DNA of 64,000 nucleotides from Haliscomenobacter sp965225875 (lineage in GTDB: Bacteria > Bacteroidota > Bacteroidia > Chitinophagales > Saprospiraceae). Where the stretch lies: the NCBI RefSeq assembly GCF_965225875.1, contig NZ_CBDDBS010000003.1, forward strand, positions 806,001 to 870,000, given 5' to 3'. The translations under genes were made by a program, and so were the position numbers. The notes beneath the pieces were generated by a model. That model saw only the letters and a list, made by a program, of their open reading frames with translations. It was not told the DNA's origin and did not search any database. The first letter of the stretch is position 1. Each line of letters opens with the position of its first letter. Below, piece by piece: positions 1 to 8,451 of the stretch.

Positions 1-2
1 AA

Positions 3-104
3 GTATTCGGTGAGAAGGGCAAACATGCCCGGTCGGCGGTGGGTGTGAGTTCGTTACCCAGTAAAATGGCCGTAGAAGTGGAAATGATTGTGGAAATCTG
101 GTAG
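3..104 (+). CDS. RidA family protein, C-terminal fragment
   Basis: The third frame is open from the window edge to a TAG at 102-104 and reads the typical end of a RidA/YjgF/UK114 protein: VFGEKGKHARSAVGV, then a short hydrophobic strand ending EMIVEIW. The conserved G-x-H-AR-A-VGV signature, which contains the arginine lining the ligand site, is present. RidA enzymes hydrolyse reactive enamine/imine intermediates from PLP enzymes in the cytoplasm. Only about 33 residues are visible, so the start and neighbours upstream cannot be judged. The gene runs convergently towards the esterase-like gene at 206-1804. Confidence 0.8.
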   Translation, partial: VFGEKGKHARSAVGVSSLPSKMAVEVEMIVEIW

Positions 105-205
105 GGGCAACCCTACGTGGTTGCCCTAAAAAGGCGACCCGTAGGGTTGCATACCGTGTGACCACGCAGGGGCGCACATATCAAGGAGCCCACGAAGGGG
201 CTCCA
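101..205. repeat. intergenic palindromic repeats between convergent genes
   Basis: Three small inverted repeats fill the gap between the RidA stop and the next gene: GGGCAACC/GGTTGCCC (about 104-126), a GCGACCCGTAGGGTTGC hairpin (about 134-150), and GGAGCCC/GGGCTCC with arms at 185-191 and 198-204. The last directly follows the stop of the minus-strand esterase-like gene and could act as its terminator, although no T-run follows. The words GTAGGG and GGTTGC recur, which suggests a repeat family rather than a simple terminator. Confidence 0.5.
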
Positions 206-1804
206 CTACTTCAATATCAATTTCTTAGCCACAAGCCCCTTATCAAAACGGACCTGCAACACATATGTCCCCGGAGGTATACTTCCCCGTTGTAGCTCAA
301 AATCATTCTCATCCACATTGGCGTAGCCTCGGACCATCTTCCCATCGAGACTGTAAAGTGCTATGTCCCGCATTTTAAATTCCGTTGCACTTTCCAGATA
401 GATCCGATCGGCAACGGGGTTAGGCCCGATTTTTAATTTTACAACATCTTCGGAGATGATATCGTGGGTAGATGTAGCAAGATTCAGTTCGAGGAAAGCA
501 CGTGGAGTGAATACCATCATCATCGTATCGATGTAGGCCATCGCTTTGGCTTTGCTCATGTTCGGGTTGGTCAACAAACCATTGGAATGGAGCGTCTTCC
601 AATCGTAATTGGAGCCCAACTGTTGGTTGGTTCCGGCAACAACCAGTTTCAAAGTAGTAGTATCCCACCATTCCCATGGACCAGCTTCAAAGCGGTTATT
701 AGGGGTAACAAATGGGTACATGTGATCCGTGGAGAGGGTAGTTGCTGCACCTTTATAGCTGAAAGTTGGGAAAGGCAGCGGCACATTTTTCAACACTGCG
801 TTTTTAAGGTTTACAAAAATTTGCTCGCCGGCAGCCGGGTTCATTTTTGAATTCAAACCAACTTCATTGGCACGTTGAACGATAGAACGGGTACCAGATA
901 CAGCTACCACAAACTCACGAGTGGTAGGTACAATTACGTTCCCATCGGCAAAAGGAGCAAATGGATCCGAAAGTACGTGGAAACCAATCGTAGCTGGTTC
1001 GCCAGCTTTGCCTTCCAACCAGCTGATATCGCCCAGGGCACCCCCCATGTTGACCGCCATTTTGAAGTCGGAGCTGTAACCCACATGGTTCACCAGGTTC
1101 AACGGCTTGGCCGTAGTGCCAAATGGGTTGCCATTGAGCGCGGTATCAACATACGCCGTCAATTTGTCGGTATCAATAAATTTGGTGATTTGAATCTCTT
1201 CTTTAAAGCGATCCAGGTAAGCAGTTCCCAGGGAAATATATCCACCCGTACCTTGGCCCCACAAGACCATTTTTTCGGGATCAATACCGTAAGGGTTGCT
1301 ATTTTCTGCAACTGATTTACGCAAAAACCGAATACAAGCCCGAGCGTCCTGAATACCACGGTAAGCAGCATTCAAAAGGGTACCTGTACGGGTGTTTTGG
1401 CCAGTAGGGCCAGTTGCAACCGGGTTCCAACCCAGGCGATAAGTAGGAACGACAACCACATAGCCCAAACGAGTCAAGCGACGGGCAAATTCAACCACCG
1501 AAGAGTCACTACGTGATCCCGTGATCCCGCCATTGATCAGTGGTGGCAAGAAGCTACCGGTGTGGAAGTACATGACAACTGCACGTTTGGTGTCTGAGTC
1601 ACCAGCTGGAGTGTAAACATCCATTACTAGGTCTTGAGCAGCAGGAGCGCCGGTCAAAACAGAAATATTGCGGGCGTACACCACGTTTTTTTGCACAGTA
1701 AAACCAGCGAATACATTCGAGCGGTAACGCGCACTTTGGGCGTTAAGGCTGAATGTTCCCACCACCGTAATCAACAACAGCAGCAAAGTGTTGAGTTGTT
1801 TCAT
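206..1804 (-). CDS. secreted alpha/beta-hydrolase (carboxylesterase-like) with T9SS sorting tail; nucleophile serine missing
   Basis: 532 residues. An N-terminal signal peptide (about 1-23, ending NAQS) is followed by an alpha/beta-hydrolase domain: an HTGSF oxyanion-type turn at 81-85, a PTYRLGW strand near 120, and the usual RACIRFLRK helix before the nucleophile elbow. The elbow reads LWGQGTGG, where esterases have G-x-S-x-G, so the serine position (about 185) is glycine; the codon is GGT in the sequence. Residues about 454-532 form a type A T9SS C-terminal domain (IGPNPVADRIYLES, LYSLDGKMV, PPGTYVLQV, final KKLILK), so the protein should be exported and secreted or attached to the cell surface. 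It may be a non-catalytic binding protein or use another residue. The substrate cannot be read from the sequence. Confidence 0.8.
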   Translation of the reverse strand: MKQLNTLLLLLITVVGTFSLNAQSARYRSNVFAGFTVQKNVVYARNISVLTGAPAAQDLVMDVYTPAGDSDTKRAVVMYFHTGSFLPPLINGGITGSRSDSSVVEFARRLTRLGYVVVVPTYRLGWNPVATGPTGQNTRTGTLLNAAYRGIQDARACIRFLRKSVAENSNPYGIDPEKMVLWGQGTGGYISLGTAYLDRFKEEIQITKFIDTDKLTAYVDTALNGNPFGTTAKPLNLVNHVGYSSDFKMAVNMGGALGDISWLEGKAGEPATIGFHVLSDPFAPFADGNVIVPTTREFVVAVSGTRSIVQRANEVGLNSKMNPAAGEQIFVNLKNAVLKNVPLPFPTFSYKGAATTLSTDHMYPFVTPNNRFEAGPWEWWDTTTLKLVVAGTNQQLGSNYDWKTLHSNGLLTNPNMSKAKAMAYIDTMMMVFTPRAFLELNLATSTHDIISEDVVKLKIGPNPVADRIYLESATEFKMRDIALYSLDGKMVRGYANVDENDFELQRGSIPPGTYVLQVRFDKGLVAKKLILK

Positions 1805-1900
1805 TTGAAAAAAATTTTTGTGATTTAAAATGAAATGACCTTAAAAAAACTTCAGGAGTCTACCAGCAATATGCGGATAAACTCCTGAATATACCATTTT

Positions 1901-4735
1901 TTATTTTTTATTCCAATCATAGAGCAGCGACAAGTAAGCCAACCGACCAATTCTTGGACCGCCGTAAGTTTGGAATGTCATATTGTTCAGGAGGTTAGAT
2001 GCACCCAGCTTAAAAGTGGTATTGATTTTTTTAACCTGCCAGTTTACTTGCGCATCCAACATGTTATAGCTGGGGATAGTACCTGTAAACTGTGGAGAAC
2101 CCTCAAAAATAAAGCCATCGATCCACTTGTAATTGATGCTGAACCCAAAATCCGGAAATTTCAGCCCAAGAAAATCAACCGCTAAATCCCGACCGGAAAA
2201 GCCAACATTGTACTTGTGCTTTGGCGTATTAAAAGCGGGGATAATTGGATCGTCGCTCAAGGTGTTGAGTTGGTTAAAGGAGTAGTTGCCATTTAAGACA
2301 TAGTTTTGCCCAAAATAATAACTGGTTCCCAGCGAAAACCCTTGGGTTGTCACACGATCAGTCGCATTGGCTGCTACCCGGTAGGCCTGAATCGTAGTGG
2401 GCAAGCCCGTTGATTGCTCAAATTTTGCATCCACCCCAATGTTGTAGCCAATAAAATCCTGGTAAAAGCTGTAATAATAGGTGGCGTCAACGTATAACTT
2501 GTCAAAGAAAGTGTTGCGGTAACCGGCTTCAAAGGTGCGCACCTGTTCTGGTCGAATGGGGGCAACATTGAAATAATCTAACTTGGTTCTATCCCGGGTG
2601 TTGAGGTATTCCCGCAGCGATTCTATGGTTAGAAGGTTATTAAAACCGTTCAGGTTACCAATCAGGATCGCCCGGCCAACATTGTAAAACAAGTATTGGT
2701 CAGCCAACGTTGGGTTGCGGATGGCTGAGGAAAAAGACACCCTTAGTACCTGGTCTCTGGTCGGAGTATACACCAGGGATGCTGCCGGAGAAAGCAGGTA
2801 GTTGAAGTTTTTGTTTTTATCCAAACGAACCGATCCGCTGATTTTTAATCTTTTGTCCAGCTCGATGGTGCCTCCACCATATACGCCATATTCGTAGGTG
2901 TTGATGTTGACGTCTCCTGTATCCAGCAAAAGTGAGCCTTTTGAATTTGGGGTGTAGATGCGGAAGTTTGCACCAACCAAAAGATCCAGGTCGGTAATGG
3001 AACCACCTTTATCTGGCTTAACTAGGTCGTTAAATTTGTACTCGCCGTGGGTATGATACAGGGCAGAACGGTCAAAAAAACGAGTTCCGCCTTCGCTGTA
3101 GCCCAAACGGGTGGTGATGCTTTTGAATTCCTGATCAAAACGGGCGGTACCTGGCTCATAAAAATCTACTGATTCAAAAAGAGGATTCCCTTTTGATACT
3201 TGCACCTGAGCCAAAGAGTGATAATAAGCAAGGGAGTCCATCACATTAGGCTTGCCTAAAAATGAATTTTGAGCGGCACGGAATTCATCAGGTCTTCCAA
3301 GATAATCAATTGGATTCGGGTAACCTTCAATTTTACGTACTCTGGGGTTAATGGTTGTTTGCCAAAAGTTGATGTAATCTGATGCCCAACGAATGTCTTC
3401 TTTGGCATTGTTTTGCAATTGCAGGGCGGTGAAATAAGGGTCATAAGAGTTGCCAGCGTCTTCATGGGTTACATAAAAACGCAGGAAATACTTCTCATTT
3501 TGCTTTAACTCAATTTTGTGTTGAAAGAACTGAATGTCCCGCAAGCTATAGCGGTTGTCACCTTGATACACTGTAGTTCCGGTGCTGTAATTGGTACCCA
3601 AGACCAATTCCGGTGAATTGAAATCTTTGGCCGGATTCAGGCGGAGGTGAAAAGCAGTAGCCGCTTTGAGGTTTTCAGAGTCGTAATCTACAAGGTCAAT
3701 TTCCTTGTAGCCTTTGCGGTGAATGATGCCCATTCCGACCAAGTTAAAGTTTCCGGTAAAGTCATTGGAAATCAGGTATTCATCACCATAAATATTCACA
3801 GCATCGTAGCCGCCGGGATTGCTGGCTTTGCTGGGGGTGTCAAAAACCGGATCATAATTATCCGCCACCCAGTCATTTGCTCTAAAACCGGAGAAATTGA
3901 ATTTATAAGCAAAAACATCCTTTCCTGACTTGTTTTTAAAAGCATCCGCCCAACGCAAACCCGCTTCAAACAAACTTCTTTCCCCACCTTTCACCATAGC
4001 TTCCAAACCCTTGTGCAAAAATGGGTTCTTGGTTTGCATGCTCACTACGCCGTTAAAAGCGTTGGGGCCATAAAAAGCAGAAGAAGCACCCACGATCAAA
4101 GTCACGTTGTTGACATCCAATTCAGAAGCACCCAAAAAGTTGCCCAAAGAGAAGTTCAAACCCGGCGATTGGTTGTCGACACCATCGATGATTTGCAATG
4201 AACGCACCGGGCTGGTACTGTTGAATCCCCGGGTATTGATGATTTTGAAGCCCAAACTGGCCGCGGTAAGGTCAACTTCTTTCAGAGACCCCAAACCATC
4301 GTAAAAATTGGCAGCTGGTGTCTCCGTAATCGCAATGGCATCCATGGTTTCCATGGTCAAGGGAGATTGGACTTTCTTTTCGGAAATACGCCGCCCTTTA
4401 ACTTCCACCTGATCAATTGTAACTGCGTCTTCAGCCAACTCTATCACTAGTTTGGGCTGAACACTGTTGAGGGTAACCTCCTTGTCAGTGTAGCCTACGT
4501 ACGAAATGACGAGTGTAATGGGAAATTTTTGGGCGGTAGACAATTCAAAATTACCCTCCAAATCCGCTACTGTCCCTTCTGTAGTCCCTTTTATTACCAC
4601 TGTCGCATTGGCCAGGCCTTCTTTATTCCCCGCATCTTTAATTTCTCCCCGTATGGTCGTTTGAGCATAAATGATGCATGAAGAAGAGAAAATCAAAATG
4701 ATGCTAAACATCAATGACTTGTATAGATATTTCAT
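1901..4735 (-). CDS. TonB-dependent receptor with CarboxypepD_reg-like N-domain
   Basis: 944 residues. A signal peptide ends near YAQT (about 25). It is followed by a carboxypeptidase-regulatory-like beta-sandwich (GEIKDAGNKEGLANATVVI, TVADLEGNFEL), a plug domain (NTRGFNSTSPVRSLQIIDGVDNQSPG; VGASSAFYGPNAFNGVV) and a long 22-strand-type barrel ending LLYDWNKK. It should take up a substrate across the outer membrane using TonB energy. No SusD-like partner is adjacent, so it is not a clear SusCD pair. It shares the plug wording and overall length with the receptor at 10362-13127, so the two are paralogues. The substrate is unknown. It appears to be transcribed alone, with a 197-base gap to the ZIP gene upstream in which I see nothing specific. 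Confidence 0.9.
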   Translation of the reverse strand: MKYLYKSLMFSIILIFSSSCIIYAQTTIRGEIKDAGNKEGLANATVVIKGTTEGTVADLEGNFELSTAQKFPITLVISYVGYTDKEVTLNSVQPKLVIELAEDAVTIDQVEVKGRRISEKKVQSPLTMETMDAIAITETPAANFYDGLGSLKEVDLTAASLGFKIINTRGFNSTSPVRSLQIIDGVDNQSPGLNFSLGNFLGASELDVNNVTLIVGASSAFYGPNAFNGVVSMQTKNPFLHKGLEAMVKGGERSLFEAGLRWADAFKNKSGKDVFAYKFNFSGFRANDWVADNYDPVFDTPSKASNPGGYDAVNIYGDEYLISNDFTGNFNLVGMGIIHRKGYKEIDLVDYDSENLKAATAFHLRLNPAKDFNSPELVLGTNYSTGTTVYQGDNRYSLRDIQFFQHKIELKQNEKYFLRFYVTHEDAGNSYDPYFTALQLQNNAKEDIRWASDYINFWQTTINPRVRKIEGYPNPIDYLGRPDEFRAAQNSFLGKPNVMDSLAYYHSLAQVQVSKGNPLFESVDFYEPGTARFDQEFKSITTRLGYSEGGTRFFDRSALYHTHGEYKFNDLVKPDKGGSITDLDLLVGANFRIYTPNSKGSLLLDTGDVNINTYEYGVYGGGTIELDKRLKISGSVRLDKNKNFNYLLSPAASLVYTPTRDQVLRVSFSSAIRNPTLADQYLFYNVGRAILIGNLNGFNNLLTIESLREYLNTRDRTKLDYFNVAPIRPEQVRTFEAGYRNTFFDKLYVDATYYYSFYQDFIGYNIGVDAKFEQSTGLPTTIQAYRVAANATDRVTTQGFSLGTSYYFGQNYVLNGNYSFNQLNTLSDDPIIPAFNTPKHKYNVGFSGRDLAVDFLGLKFPDFGFSINYKWIDGFIFEGSPQFTGTIPSYNMLDAQVNWQVKKINTTFKLGASNLLNNMTFQTYGGPRIGRLAYLSLLYDWNKK

Positions 4736-4932
4736 GCTGAAAACCGAAATAGTGAGCGAATAATATTCTTAAAGAGGGCAAATTAGTGAAAATTCGCTAA
4801 CAAGTTAATCTTTGCAAACCGAATTTTATCCAATTGCAGGCATAAGCACCATTTTTTATTCGGAACATTCCACATGTCAAGAAATTAATTTGTGTATGCC
4901 ACTTATAAAAAAGAGATTTCCAAAATAATTGA

Positions 4933-5673
4933 CTAGTGGAAATGAATGGCGGATAAAGCAAACCCCAATAAAAGGGCCAGCCATTTGCCCCAGGAAAAAT
5001 GATGACTGGTATGGGCGTCGTTTTCAAAAAGAATCGTTGAGCCGATTTGTAACAGATTACCTGTAACTACCGAAAGCAAGATGTGTAGGACTTTAGGATC
5101 CTGAAAAAAGAACTGAGCGAAAAATGCAGCCAAGGGAGACATCCCAGCAAAAACCAGTAGCAGCAGAGAGGTCGAAATTTTCTTAAGCCCACTCATCAGC
5201 AAAAAAGAAGTAAGGGCAAATGCCGCCGGGATATTGTGCACGGTAATGCTTATCAGGAGGTGGTAAAATTGGTTGTCACCATTTTGTTCATTAAAGGCCT
5301 GCGCAAAAGTACGGTAGCCTCCCAAAGGTAGACCTTCAATCAAGGCGTGCAAACACAAGCCAAGCATAATTGAAAAGGCCAGCCAACCCGTTTTTTTGCC
5401 ATGCGAGTGCACATGACCGTGTTCAACCCCTCCTGACCATTCTTCCAACAACAGCTGAAGTGCAAAACCAAGCAACATCCAAAGTCCCGTGTAATGATCT
5501 CCTTTCGCAAACAAATCGGGCAAAAGTTGCACCAGAACCACCCCCAAAATAAAGGCACCATTGAACAACATGATGAAGCGCACCAATTTAGGCTTTCGAT
5601 CGCCCAAATAAAATGCGGGTATGCCTCCGATAAAGGGGGTTAGAAATAGGAGCAAGTATTCCCAAATGTGCAT
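4933..5673 (-). CDS. ZIP family metal transporter
   Basis: 246 residues from the ATG at 5673; the reading frame is open further upstream but that part overlaps the PAP2 gene in another frame and lacks family features. About seven to eight membrane helices are visible, with a histidine-rich cytoplasmic loop (GGVEHGHVHSHGKK) typical of ZIP proteins. The metal-binding helices read LHALIEGLPLGG (TM4) and VHNIPAAFALTSF (TM5). In TM5 the acidic residue usually found after HNIP is alanine, which may alter selectivity. The likely role is import of Zn or another divalent metal across the inner membrane. The start lies 5 bases after the PAP2 stop, so the two genes form an operon. Confidence 0.85.
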   Translation of the reverse strand: MHIWEYLLLFLTPFIGGIPAFYLGDRKPKLVRFIMLFNGAFILGVVLVQLLPDLFAKGDHYTGLWMLLGFALQLLLEEWSGGVEHGHVHSHGKKTGWLAFSIMLGLCLHALIEGLPLGGYRTFAQAFNEQNGDNQFYHLLISITVHNIPAAFALTSFLLMSGLKKISTSLLLLVFAGMSPLAAFFAQFFFQDPKVLHILLSVVTGNLLQIGSTILFENDAHTSHHFSWGKWLALLLGFALSAIHFH

Positions 5674-5678
5674 TCGTG

Positions 5679-6257
5679 TTAAACTTGAGTCTGTAGAAAT
5701 GTGGGATTTAGTATGCGAAGATACGTTTTTGCAACAATGTTGCCAATAATAATGCCTAAAATCGCACCAATAAAAATGTCGAGTGGAAAATGTACGCCCA
5801 CATACACCTGACCAAGCGCAATACTCGCTGCCCAAAGGTACAAGGGCCAGCGGATCCTACGATAAGGCAAGCCTAGCGTCAAACTCAAAAAAGCAGCCAC
5901 TGCAAAATGATTGGAAGCATGCGAGGAGGTAAAGCTGTATCCACTACCACAGTGCACCAGCAGTTGCACCTCATCTTTTAAGGCTGGATCGTTGCAGGGG
6001 CGTAAGCGATGTACCGATGGCTTGATGATTTTGCTACTTACTGTATCCGCGAGGCCAACAGCCAAAGCCAGTGCCAAAAGCAGGTACAAGCCTTGCAATC
6101 GATATTTGTACCCCACAAAAGCAGCCAGTGCTATATATAATGGTATCCAGGTGGATTTTTCACGCCAAATGGGCATCAACCAATCCAGCACTGCATTGTG
6201 GGCCTGACCATTGATGAGTTCAAATAAAAATTGATCAACGGCAATGACTTGTTCCAT
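5679..6257 (-). CDS. PAP2 family lipid phosphatase
   Basis: 192 residues, with several membrane helices. The three phosphatase motifs are visible: K79-x6-R86-P87 (KPSVHRLRP), SFTSSH with His113, and VYVGVHFPLD with His156 and Asp160. In the third motif the family arginine (SRxYVGVHxPxD) is Gln150, a notable change in a phosphate-binding position. Such enzymes dephosphorylate undecaprenyl pyrophosphate, phosphatidate or lipid A in the inner membrane; which one cannot be decided here. It is first in a two-gene operon with the ZIP transporter and diverges from glmM, sharing a short promoter region of about 47 bases. Confidence 0.88.
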   Translation of the reverse strand: MEQVIAVDQFLFELINGQAHNAVLDWLMPIWREKSTWIPLYIALAAFVGYKYRLQGLYLLLALALAVGLADTVSSKIIKPSVHRLRPCNDPALKDEVQLLVHCGSGYSFTSSHASNHFAVAAFLSLTLGLPYRRIRWPLYLWAASIALGQVYVGVHFPLDIFIGAILGIIIGNIVAKTYLRILNPTFLQTQV

Positions 6258-6275
6258 GCTGTAGAATTAAAATGA

Positions 6276-6283
6276 TAATTTTG
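6276..6283 (+). promoter_or_regulatory. putative Bacteroidota -7 box for glmM
   Basis: TAATTTTG matches the TAnnTTTG -7 consensus of Bacteroidota and lies 21 bases before the glmM ATG. No clear TTTG -33 box sits at the ideal 19-base spacing, so this is tentative. Confidence 0.4.
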
Positions 6284-6304
6284 CCCCAAATCTAATCCAA
6301 ACCA

Positions 6305-7684
6305 ATGGCATTAATCAAGTCAATTTCCGGAATTCGTGGCACCATCGGCGGTGTGCCCGGCCAAAACCTGACCCCACAAGACATTGTAGAGTGTACCGCC
6401 GCTTTTGGCACCTGGCTACTACAAAAAGGCAATACGCCCAAAGTGGTGATTGGTCGCGATGCCCGTATTTCGGGAAAAATGGTGCGCGATCTGGTGGCGA
6501 GTACCCTTACCGCACTTGGGATAGATGTAGTTGATCTGGGTTTATCCACTACCCCCACGGTTGAAATGGCCGTTGGTTTTGAAGGTGCCGGAGCCGGGAT
6601 CATCATTACCGCTAGTCACAATCCCAAAGAATGGAATGCGCTGAAATTCCTGAATGAAAAAGGAGAATTCATCTCAGCCGCCGACGGCGCTGCAGTACTG
6701 GACCTGATTTCCAATGGCGGCATTCATTACCAGTCTGTTGATGCATTGGGGAAAGTTCTAGAAGGTGGCGACTTTCTGCAAAAACACATCCAGGCCATTA
6801 TTGATTTGCCCGAGGTGGAAGTGGATTTGGTGCGGGCGCGAGGTTTCAAAGTGGTACTTGACCCTGTCAACTCATCCGGGGCGATCACTGTTCCCGATTT
6901 ATTGGAATACCTGGGCTGCGAGGTAATCACTATCAATGGTGAAACCAATGGCCAGTTTGCCCACAATCCAGAACCACTACCCGAACATTTGCGCGATTTA
7001 TCCGCAGCTATCCTGGAACACCATGCCGATTTGGGCATTGCCGTTGACCCAGATGTAGACCGTTTGGCGCTGGTTTGTGAAAATGGAGAGGCTTTTGGGG
7101 AAGAATACACCCTTGTGGCCGTAGCGGACTACATGCTGCAACACACCTCCGGCAATACTGTCTCCAATCTTTCTTCTTCCCGTGCCTTACGTGATGTCAC
7201 GCTCAAACACGGTGGTGAATACTTTGCAGCCGCAGTTGGTGAAGTGAACGTGGTGGAAAAAATGAAAGCCGTCAATGCCAGAATTGGTGGCGAAGGTAAT
7301 GGTGGTATTATCGTACCCGAATTGCACTACGGTCGCGATGCGCTGGTCGGTATAGCTCTGTTTTTATCCTGGTTGGCCAAATTTGGGGGTACCACTTCTG
7401 CCTTGCGGGCCACTTATCCCAATTATCAAATGGTGAAGGATAAAATTTCCCTGCCTGAAGGACTTGATATGGAAGCAATTTTGCACCAATTGGAGCAAAA
7501 ATACCAGCACGAAGAGCATAGCACCATTGATGGGCTAAAAATTGATTTCCCTCAAAGTTGGTTGCACCTGCGCAAGTCGAACACGGAGCCAATCATACGG
7601 ATTTATGCGGAGGCGCCAAGTTTGACTGAGGCTGAGGACTTGGTAGGCAAAATTAAGGCGGAAGTATTGGAACTGATTGCTTAG
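6305..7684 (+). CDS. glmM: phosphoglucosamine mutase
   Basis: 459 residues, normal for the alpha-D-phosphohexomutase family. Domain marks in order: SISGIRGTIGG at the N-terminus, the active-site phosphoserine loop TASHNPKEWNALK (Ser104), the Mg-binding loop DPDVDR (248-253), the sugar-binding GEGNGG loop, and the phosphate-binding RKSNTEPIIRIYAEA near the C-terminus. It converts glucosamine-6-phosphate to glucosamine-1-phosphate for UDP-GlcNAc, cell-wall and LPS synthesis. A phosphomannomutase/phosphoglucomutase specificity is possible from sequence alone. The stop codon lies in the first bases of the inverted repeat at 7682-7771, and the gene stands alone. Confidence 0.88.
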   Translation: MALIKSISGIRGTIGGVPGQNLTPQDIVECTAAFGTWLLQKGNTPKVVIGRDARISGKMVRDLVASTLTALGIDVVDLGLSTTPTVEMAVGFEGAGAGIIITASHNPKEWNALKFLNEKGEFISAADGAAVLDLISNGGIHYQSVDALGKVLEGGDFLQKHIQAIIDLPEVEVDLVRARGFKVVLDPVNSSGAITVPDLLEYLGCEVITINGETNGQFAHNPEPLPEHLRDLSAAILEHHADLGIAVDPDVDRLALVCENGEAFGEEYTLVAVADYMLQHTSGNTVSNLSSSRALRDVTLKHGGEYFAAAVGEVNVVEKMKAVNARIGGEGNGGIIVPELHYGRDALVGIALFLSWLAKFGGTTSALRATYPNYQMVKDKISLPEGLDMEAILHQLEQKYQHEEHSTIDGLKIDFPQSWLHLRKSNTEPIIRIYAEAPSLTEAEDLVGKIKAEVLELIA

Positions 7685-7771
7685 GTGCCTCTTTGGTGCC
7701 TTAGGTTTCTTAGTTGGTAAAAAAATATTCTTTCATCACCTAAGAAACCTAAGGCACTAAAGACACACCTC
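7682..7771. repeat. CTTAGGT-family inverted repeat (copy 1)
   Basis: Left arm (about 7682-7719) and right arm (about 7733-7771) are near-complementary: GTGCCTTAGGTTTCTTAG pairs with CTAAGAAACCTAAGGCAC. The arms consist of reiterated (C/T)TTAGGT-like words. It begins at the glmM stop codon and lies between glmM and a convergent gene, so it may also terminate transcription. Relatives are at 25217-25298 and 54495-54623. Confidence 0.85.
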
Positions 7772-7777
7772 AGTAGT

Positions 7778-8329
7778 TTACCTGTGGAGATCAAAATGCA
7801 AATACCCCTCCTCCGCCCGCATTTTGCCCCGATCTATGTAAACCTGCCGATCAGGATTGGCGGAAGTGCCTAAGCCATCCACATAACGATTGCACATACA
7901 GAACAAGGCGGAAATGAGCACGGTATCATGAATTTCCTTTTCCGTAGCACCCTGCGCTTTAGCCGCTTCAATCTGCTCCGGCCGTACCGCCTTTCCACCC
8001 TGTTGCACACTTTCGGCGATACTCAACAAGCTTTTCAACTTGTCCGAAATTGGCATTGAGGCATAATCCGCTTTGATGTTGTCAATGAACGTCATGTCGC
8101 ATTGCAGGTAGTGCTGAGCAATGCCGCCGTGGGCATTTTGACAAAAGAAACAATCATTGAGGTGCGACACATAAGTGGCGATCAGCTCTCTTTCCCCTCG
8201 CGAAAGGGTATTGTCATCATCGCGAAGCAGCACTTCGGCCAATCCATTGATGTAATGAGCCGTTTCAGGCCGAAAGGCCATTAAACCACGAATGCCCGGC
8301 AAATCATCGGGTACTTGAATATAAGCCAT
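7778..8329 (-). CDS. carboxymuconolactone decarboxylase / AhpD-like protein (paralogue 1)
   Basis: 183 residues, predicted cytoplasmic. The AhpD-like helix carries a redox C-x-x-C-x3-H signature: DCFFCQNAHGG. It is preceded by LSRGERELIATYVS and followed by KLKSLLSIAESVQQGG and the family tail DTVLISALFCMCNRYVDGLG. In AhpD this dithiol supports peroxidase or thiol-disulfide activity; in carboxymuconolactone decarboxylases the fold acts on aromatic degradation intermediates. It is the last of a run of minus-strand genes and one of three paralogues in 6 kb (with 8452-8997 and 13245-13814). A palindromic repeat separates it from paralogue 2. The real substrate is unknown. Confidence 0.8.
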   Translation of the reverse strand: MAYIQVPDDLPGIRGLMAFRPETAHYINGLAEVLLRDDDNTLSRGERELIATYVSHLNDCFFCQNAHGGIAQHYLQCDMTFIDNIKADYASMPISDKLKSLLSIAESVQQGGKAVRPEQIEAAKAQGATEKEIHDTVLISALFCMCNRYVDGLGTSANPDRQVYIDRGKMRAEEGYLHFDLHR

Positions 8330-8350
8330 GACTTTTTGGTTTAGGGGTTG

Positions 8351-8437
8351 AGGAGTTGAGAAGTTGAGGCTACCGCACGCTACTTAGACAAGGACTTTGT
8401 CAAAATCGCTCGCGGTAGCCTCAACTTCTCAACTCCT
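8351..8437. repeat. TTGAGGAG-family inverted repeat (copy 1)
   Basis: A perfect 26-base inverted pair (8351-8376 and 8412-8437) is made of AGGAGTTGAGAAGTTGAGG plus CTACCGC. The loop holds a second small inverted pair, GACAA/TTGTC. The same inner module (GGCTACCGC, CTTAGACAA, TTGTCAAAA, GCGGTAGCC) recurs at 37851-37903. It lies between two AhpD-like genes. Confidence 0.85.
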
Positions 8438-8451
8438 AAACTCTACTCAAC

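Noticed and set aside
1901..4735. SusC/SusD type glycan uptake locus
   Set aside because: No SusD-like gene or glycan hydrolase is next to either TonB receptor.
4797..5027. 76-codon frame overlapping the end of the ZIP gene
   Set aside because: Different frame from the ZIP protein, no motif, AT-rich intergenic DNA at its end.
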